DNA of 19,172 bases, taken from an uncultured Psychrobacillus sp. (GTDB lineage: Bacteria > Bacillota > Bacilli > Bacillales_A > Planococcaceae). The stretch spans positions 1-19,172 of the forward strand of contig CAKQHO010000059.1 of NCBI GenBank assembly GCA_934234185.1, written 5' to 3'. The notes below the pieces were generated by a model, which ran no database searches, was not told where the DNA came from, and was given only the letters and a program-made list of their open reading frames with translations. Position numbers and translations under genes: made by a program. This document shows, in pieces, positions 15,122 to 19,172 of the stretch (position 1 is the first letter of the stretch; each line of letters starts with the position of its first letter).

Positions 15122-15266
15122 CCCAGGCGGATCACTGAAAACAAAAGAAAAATCAAGCAAATCCCTGATAATCAGACATTATCAGGAATTTCTTTTTTCT
15201 GGCAGGTAGCAGAAAATAGCCGTTTCAAGCATATTATCGGTGGATAAATTGTGGGACTAAAATTTA
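15122..15266 (+). repeat. Left-end direct repeat, copy 2 (att core + island 2 end)
   Basis: Matches 57-201 without gaps, with three changes. The first 13 bases are the tRNA-Lys 3' end, with no tRNA body before them, so no second tRNA exists. The rest is the integrase-side end of an island, including the terminator hairpin (one pair lost) and half of the 10-base inverted repeat. It therefore marks both the right attachment site of island 1 and the left end of island 2. Confidence 0.9.
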
Positions 15267-15306
15267 GTTCATTTTACTACTATTGCTTCAAACTGAAAAA
15301 TTTATT

Positions 15307-15411
15307 TTGAAATCTGGACAAGATAAAATTATTCTAGCCAAAGGATTTAACATCAAACAATTAGAACAGACGTGGGATGTTTTTATATTCTGCAACATTA
15401 CAGGGTTTTCA
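15307..15411 (+). pseudogene. Integrase remnant (35 codons)
   Basis: One frame (15307-15411) reads through DKIILAKGF, then LEQTWDVFIFCNITGFS. It aligns with residues of about 225-260 of the integrase at 313-1533 (IKIILAKEF...VFVFCIFTGLAFS). Relative to the intact copy about 740 bases between the island end and this point are missing, and everything after the TG block is lost. The end of the minus-strand vsr gene overlaps it by about 14 bases, so the deletion junction lies next to or inside the vsr 3' end. Confidence 0.85.
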
Positions 15412-15829
15412 TCTTATTATTCATTATTTCTAAAACTAAAGTAAATAATCTCTGATGTCTATTTTTCAATGTTTTAACCTCACATTGCCAAACCACAATC
15501 ACATTCCAACCTTGCATTTCAAGTTCTTCATTTTTTTTTCTGTCTCTTTCGATATTCTTTTCTATTTTCAATTTCCAATAATCTAAATTACTAGTAGGTA
15601 AATGTCCTGCTTTACAAGTATGTCCATGCCAAAAACAACCATGAACAAAAATTACAGTCTTGTATTTAGGTAATACTATATCAGGAGATCCTGGCAATGA
15701 CTTCAAATTTATTCGATAACGAAAACCCTTAGAATATAAAAAATGTCGAACGATAATCTCTGGCTCCGTATTTTTTTGTTTTATCTTGGCCATGAGGCAT
15801 GAACGTTTATTCTTATCTAGATTATCCAT
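15398..15829 (-). CDS. vsr: Vsr-type very short patch repair endonuclease (island 2)
   Basis: Full-length Vsr of 143 residues with D50 in PGSPDIVLPKY, FVHGCFWHGH (H63, C65, H68, H70), C72 and WQCE. It resembles the island 1 Vsr strongly in the core but differs at the ends. It is divergent from the C5 methyltransferase, with 128 bases between. Its last codons (NNKMKTL and stop) lie on the integrase remnant or its junction, so the natural C-terminus may have been replaced. A CAAATCTA (15852-15859, TAnnTTTG on the minus strand) suits its -7 box. Confidence 0.92.
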   Translation of the reverse strand: MDNLDKNKRSCLMAKIKQKNTEPEIIVRHFLYSKGFRYRINLKSLPGSPDIVLPKYKTVIFVHGCFWHGHTCKAGHLPTSNLDYWKLKIEKNIERDRKKNEELEMQGWNVIVVWQCEVKTLKNRHQRLFTLVLEIMNNKMKTL

Positions 15830-15851
15830 TATTAATTCAATAATTATTATG

Positions 15852-15859
15852 CAAATCTA
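15852..15859 (-). promoter_or_regulatory. Candidate -7 box of the vsr gene (minus strand)
   Basis: CAAATCTA on the plus strand is TAGATTTG on the minus strand, an exact TAnnTTTG. It ends 23 bases before the vsr start codon at 15829. The -33 partner (GAAA at 15883-15886) is weak. Confidence 0.4.
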
Positions 15860-15900
15860 ATACATTATTTCTAATTTTCATAGAAACATATCCCCCTCCC

Positions 15901-15930
15901 TTTCTATCTAAAAGATTTTCTGTACATTTG
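15901..15930 (+). promoter_or_regulatory. Promoter of the island 2 methyltransferase
   Basis: TACATTTG at 15923-15930 matches TAnnTTTG. TTTC at 15901-15904 is one base off the -33 TTTG, with 18 bases between. The start codon at 15958 follows 27 bases later behind an A-rich stretch. With the minus-strand box at 15852-15859 it makes a divergent promoter pair. Confidence 0.55.
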
Positions 15931-15957
15931 CAATATATATTTATCAAATAAAAGAAA

Positions 15958-17034
15958 ATGTGTTATATGTCAACTCAAAATACGATAGGAGTTATTGATC
16001 TATTCTGCGGAATAGGTGGTCTAAGTCATGGAATGTTCAAAGAAGGTTTTGATATTATTGCTGGGTTTGACATAGACGACACTTGCAAATATGCATACGA
16101 GAACAACAATAAGTCTAAGTTCTATAATCAAGATATTAAAACTGTTACTATAGAACAAATAAATAATCTTTTTGCAAATTATGATATCAAAGTACTAGCT
16201 GGCTGCGCACCTTGTCAGCCTTTTTCTTCATATGCATTTAAAGTAAAAGATAAAGACAAAAACAAGTATGATTTATTATATGAATTTGGACGCATTGTCG
16301 AAGGTGTTTTACCAGACATCGTAACGATGGAGAATGTTTCACAGATTTTATCTTTCAAGCAAAAGCCTGTATTAAATGATTTTGTAGATCTATTAAAAAA
16401 AAATCAATATCAAGTTGATTATAAAATTGTATATTGCCCTGATTATGGAATCCCTCAGACACGGAAACGAATAGTGTTATTAGCTTCTCGTTTAGGGAAA
16501 ATAAGCCTTATACCACCAACACATACCAAAAATAAATATAAAACCGTTAGGCAAACAATAGGAAAACTTCCCCCTATTAAGGCTGGAGAAATATGCCCTT
16601 CTGATCCTCTGCATCGAGCTAGAGCTTTATCCGAGCTCAATCTAAGAAGAATTGAATCAACTCCCATAAAAGGAAGTTGGAAAGACTGGGATGAAAGTTT
16701 AATATTAGATTGTCATAAGAAAGATTCTGGAAAATCATTTGGTAGTGTTTATGGAAGAATGAACTGGGATGAACCTGCTCCCACAATGACGACTTTATGC
16801 ACTGGTCTAGGGAATGGCAGATTTGGACATCCAGAGCAAAATCGTGCAATATCTTTAAGAGAAGCTGCTATGTTTCAAACATTTCCTAAAAGCTATAAAT
16901 TCTTCTCTCCAAAAGAAGAAATATCCATAACCAAGGCATCTCGATATATAGGGAATGCCGTCCCTCCTAAATTGGGGAAAATTACAGCTAAAAGCATAAA
17001 AAAACACCTTGATGAAATAAAATCCAACAAATAA
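15958..17034 (+). CDS. DNA (cytosine-5) methyltransferase (island 2)
   Basis: C5-cytosine methyltransferase of 358 residues (355 from the inner ATG at 15967). Seen: motif I DLFCGIGGLSHG, motif IV GCAPCQPFS with catalytic Cys (residue 86; the usual GGPPCQ is altered to GCAPCQ), motif VI ENVSQI, motif VIII QTRKRIVLLASR, motif IX LREAAMFQTFP and motif X YIGNAVPP. It differs clearly from the island 1 enzyme in length and in its target-recognition region, so a different target is likely. It is followed after 16 bases by the MORC-TIR gene and is divergent from vsr. The 15958 start is kept because of the A-rich leader before it. Confidence 0.95.
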   Translation: MCYMSTQNTIGVIDLFCGIGGLSHGMFKEGFDIIAGFDIDDTCKYAYENNNKSKFYNQDIKTVTIEQINNLFANYDIKVLAGCAPCQPFSSYAFKVKDKDKNKYDLLYEFGRIVEGVLPDIVTMENVSQILSFKQKPVLNDFVDLLKKNQYQVDYKIVYCPDYGIPQTRKRIVLLASRLGKISLIPPTHTKNKYKTVRQTIGKLPPIKAGEICPSDPLHRARALSELNLRRIESTPIKGSWKDWDESLILDCHKKDSGKSFGSVYGRMNWDEPAPTMTTLCTGLGNGRFGHPEQNRAISLREAAMFQTFPKSYKFFSPKEEISITKASRYIGNAVPPKLGKITAKSIKKHLDEIKSNK

Positions 17035-17050
17035 TATAAAAAAGTATGCC

Positions 17051-18922
17051 ATGAAAGAATATACTCTCAATGTTGATCCTAGAATTTTAGAACTACTAGG
17101 GCCCAATCTGTACACAAACATCTATTATGTATTAGCCGAATTAATAGCAAATGCCTATGATGCAGACGCCAAAAATGTATATATAATATCCAACAAGGAT
17201 GATATTCGCGTTGAAGATGATGGACATGGTATGTCATATGAAAATGGCGAGATAAGAAAATTTTTGAATGTAGCCGGTGTCTCTAGAACTAGAGAAGAAG
17301 ATTCATTAACCCGTTCAGGAACAAGAAGAAAAATGGGACGAAAAGGAGTCGGAAAATTAGCTGCACTATCTGTTTCGGAATCTGTAGATATAACAACCAT
17401 CGTTAATGGAGAGAAATCTGGTTTTATACTTTCCCGTCGTCCATTAGAAGGTAATAAATTGCAAGCTATAGATGAAAACAACATTTCATTTTCTTATATA
17501 AAAGAACATGGAACATCTATCATTATGAGAAACCCTCAATATCGATTACATAAGACATTAAGTGCCGTAAAACGAAATTTACTTAAAATATTTCCTCTTG
17601 TAGATAGTAATTTCAAAATACATATAGTAAGGGGAAATGAGCATGAAACTATTGATCGTTTTGACGAGAATATAATGACGCAGTTAAGTACATTGATAAC
17701 TTTAGGAACTAATTATTCCAATTTATCAAATTTAGTTCCAAATCTATTCTCATCAAAGAGATCTGAATTAGTCGAACAAAGAGATGCTTATATTATCCCA
17801 ATCACAATGGAAGATAATAATGGTATTAAACATGAGTACCCCTTAAAAATAGTTGGTTGGATAGGAACGTATAAGACTACACGTGGAAGGAAAGTAGAAA
17901 TAACAGATTTCCCTGATAATTTTATTTCTTTATATGCAAATAAAAAAATGGGAGAATTCAATATTTTACCAATTGTAGGTCAAAATAAATTAAATGAAGT
18001 TTATGTAGTTGGACAATTACATGTTGACCTCTTCGAATTATCCGAATTACCAGATATGGCGTTGAGCAACAGACAGGGATACAAATCTGACGACCTTAGA
18101 TATGAGACAGTAATTAACTATGTCAGAAAAACACTATTGCCAGACATCTTAAGAAAAAGAGAACTTTTTACCGATTTAACAAAAGCCCAAAAGAAACAAG
18201 AAGCTACTGAATCTCAAAAGAAACATGAGGAAGAACTAAGAAATCTGATCAATAAATTCAGAACTAACGCTAGTAAACTTGCAGCGGAAAATATTCAAAA
18301 AATTGGAGCTAATGCCCCACAAGATGTTATTGAGAAAGTTATTTTTGATACTATTAATGAAAATGTTCCCAGTTTAGGAATAAAATCACTTGTTGATTCA
18401 CAAAAAAAGAAAATCCTTATTAGTCAAACCTATCCAGATAAAGCGCTAGCAGATATAGTCTATAAAATGTTAGTTTTCAACAATGTCCCTGAAGAAGACA
18501 TTTTATATACAAACTGTGATGATGAAGTCTGCCGAATTCCTGAAGGGTATTCTGTATATGGTTATCTTAGGGATTTCTTTGTCGAAAGTTATTCTAATCA
18601 AAAGATATTTGTCCTATTTATTACCAGTGAAAACACCAAACAATCTTGGGGGGCAATTACTGAAGTAGGGGCATCTTGGATTACACAAATTGATCATAAA
18701 GTATTCAATATACCACCATTTAGACCAGAACATCCTTTAGATGATGAATCCCAATGGCATTGTACAATCAGAGATACATCTATAAATGAGCTCTGGATGT
18801 CTCCACTTAGTGCTGATATTTTCTGCCAAAAGATTGAGGCTGTTTGTGAAAAGATTGGTTATGCAAAGCAAACACGAGAAAACAACAAAGAATATCTAAA
18901 ATTATTAATATCTATTAGATAA
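17051..18922 (+). CDS. MORC-like GHKL ATPase with C-terminal TIR-like domain
   Basis: A 623-residue fusion. The N-terminal ATPase (1-130) has E30/N34 in ELIANAYDAD, EDDGHGM (55-61) and GRKGVGKL (96-103), followed by an S5-like and MORC-specific region to about 370. A charged helical linker (380-410) leads to a TIR-like domain (about 452-590): KILISQTYPDK, a loop near GYSVYGYLRDFF, IFVLFITSEN, and AITEVGASW with E538, placed like the catalytic glutamate of TIR NADases. It lies 16 bases after the methyltransferase. Inference: the ATPase senses DNA or methylation state and the TIR part is the effector, perhaps cleaving NAD. The ATPase call is firm, TIR moderately so. Confidence 0.82.
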   Translation: MKEYTLNVDPRILELLGPNLYTNIYYVLAELIANAYDADAKNVYIISNKDDIRVEDDGHGMSYENGEIRKFLNVAGVSRTREEDSLTRSGTRRKMGRKGVGKLAALSVSESVDITTIVNGEKSGFILSRRPLEGNKLQAIDENNISFSYIKEHGTSIIMRNPQYRLHKTLSAVKRNLLKIFPLVDSNFKIHIVRGNEHETIDRFDENIMTQLSTLITLGTNYSNLSNLVPNLFSSKRSELVEQRDAYIIPITMEDNNGIKHEYPLKIVGWIGTYKTTRGRKVEITDFPDNFISLYANKKMGEFNILPIVGQNKLNEVYVVGQLHVDLFELSELPDMALSNRQGYKSDDLRYETVINYVRKTLLPDILRKRELFTDLTKAQKKQEATESQKKHEEELRNLINKFRTNASKLAAENIQKIGANAPQDVIEKVIFDTINENVPSLGIKSLVDSQKKKILISQTYPDKALADIVYKMLVFNNVPEEDILYTNCDDEVCRIPEGYSVYGYLRDFFVESYSNQKIFVLFITSENTKQSWGAITEVGASWITQIDHKVFNIPPFRPEHPLDDESQWHCTIRDTSINELWMSPLSADIFCQKIEAVCEKIGYAKQTRENNKEYLKLLISIR

Positions 18923-19041
18923 AGATTTTGCGTAATAATTTTGTTTAGAAAGTTCCCAAGAAAAGAAAACCACAGTTACTAAATCTGTAATTACGATTTT
19001 CTTTATAAATGCACATGAAAGATCTAAATTTCATAAAATAA

Positions 19042-19078
19042 AAGAGGGTGTCCGAATGGATTCCCTCTTCCTTTTTCT
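19042..19078 (+). terminator. Terminator after the MORC-TIR gene
   Basis: aagaggg (19042-19048) pairs with ccctctt (19063-19069), enclosing a 14-base loop, and is followed by cctttttct. It ends the methyltransferase/MORC-TIR transcript. The flanking A/T runs could let it act in both directions. Confidence 0.75.
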
Positions 19079-19121
19079 ATTCATAGTGCATTTTTTGTAA
19101 GCATCCGATAAAGTACACTAT

Positions 19122-19158
19122 AAAAAAAAGGCTGTATCTCCTTTCAAGTTAAGCAGCC
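19122..19158 (-). terminator. Probable minus-strand terminator
   Basis: On the minus strand, ggctg (19158-19154) pairs with cagcc (19134-19130) and is followed directly by eight T (19129-19122). The stem is short and the loop long (19 bases), so the call rests largely on the T-run. It suggests a convergent gene to the right of the window. Confidence 0.4.
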
Positions 19159-19172
19159 ATCTATGGTTGTAT

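Larger units (their letters stand above)
15122..19172. mobile_element. Second, decayed island in tandem (right end not in window)
   Basis: It starts at the repeated island end and carries a 105-base integrase remnant in the expected place and direction, then a second restriction-type module (vsr, C5 methyltransferase, MORC-TIR). No third copy of the tRNA 3' end is seen before the window stops, so the right border is outside. Without its own integrase it could only move with help from the island 1 integrase acting on the shared core. Confidence 0.65.

Noticed and set aside
15122..15134. Second tRNA-Lys gene
   Set aside because: Only the last 13 bases of the tRNA are present; there is no anticodon or D arm before them. 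It is an attachment-site copy.
19083..19121. Inverted repeat atagtg/cactat after the MORC-TIR terminator
   Set aside because: Only 6 bases per arm and in AT-rich DNA; too likely by chance.
1..19172. CRISPR array
   Set aside because: No set of regularly spaced short repeats was found anywhere in the window.

Overview
The window looks like Bacteroides or a close relative (Parabacteroides, Phocaeicola). The reasons are the tRNA-Lys(TTT), promoters of the TTTG...TAnnTTTG type, an IntDOT-like integrase without Arg I, DUF3876, RteC and excisionase-like helix-turn-helix proteins, and a BfmA/BtgA + DUF5712-type mobilization pair. The DNA is AT-rich, most strongly in the restriction-type operons after about 9 kb. 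No database search was possible, so family names rest on motifs and remembered family patterns.

Layout. The window opens inside a tRNA-Lys gene (1-69, 5' end cut off). An integrated mobilizable island of about 15 kb (about 57-15121) uses the 3' end of this tRNA as its attachment site. From left to right it carries: a tyrosine integrase (313-1533); a large hairpin; a minus-strand regulatory cluster (two excisionase-like HTH proteins and a DUF3876 protein, 1816-2757); a TetR repressor with a three-gene ABC-2 exporter (3045-5967) and two matching TGAC-N16-GTCA candidate operators; an RteC-like gene that appears frameshifted (6085-6709); a third HTH protein (6872-7204); a hairpin-rich candidate oriT (7265-7444); a mobilization accessory protein and relaxase (7489-8995); and a compact five-gene restriction-type operon (9089-14933). 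The order of that operon is C5 methyltransferase, a GHKL/MORC-like ATPase joined to a histidine-kinase-like module, a receiver-domain protein, an HNH nuclease and a Vsr-type nuclease.

At 15122-15266 the tRNA 3' end plus 132 bases of the island's left end occur again as a 145-base direct repeat with only 3 mismatches. A 105-base integrase scrap (15307-15411) follows. This is best read as the left end of a second, related and decayed island in tandem. It carries a second restriction-type module: a minus-strand vsr (15398-15829) divergent from a C5 methyltransferase (15958-17034) and a MORC-like ATPase with a C-terminal TIR-like domain (17051-18922). A terminator follows, and a probable minus-strand terminator suggests a convergent gene beyond the window.

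How it fits together. Integrase and HTH/Xis-like proteins would move the island, the Mob pair and oriT would let a co-resident conjugative element transfer it, and RteC-like control may tie excision to such an element. Both halves carry the same theme: C5 methylation + Vsr-type nuclease + GHKL ATPase. One version has a two-component-like kinase/receiver pair and an HNH nuclease; the other has a TIR domain as probable effector. These two modules are the most likely unusual biology in the window.
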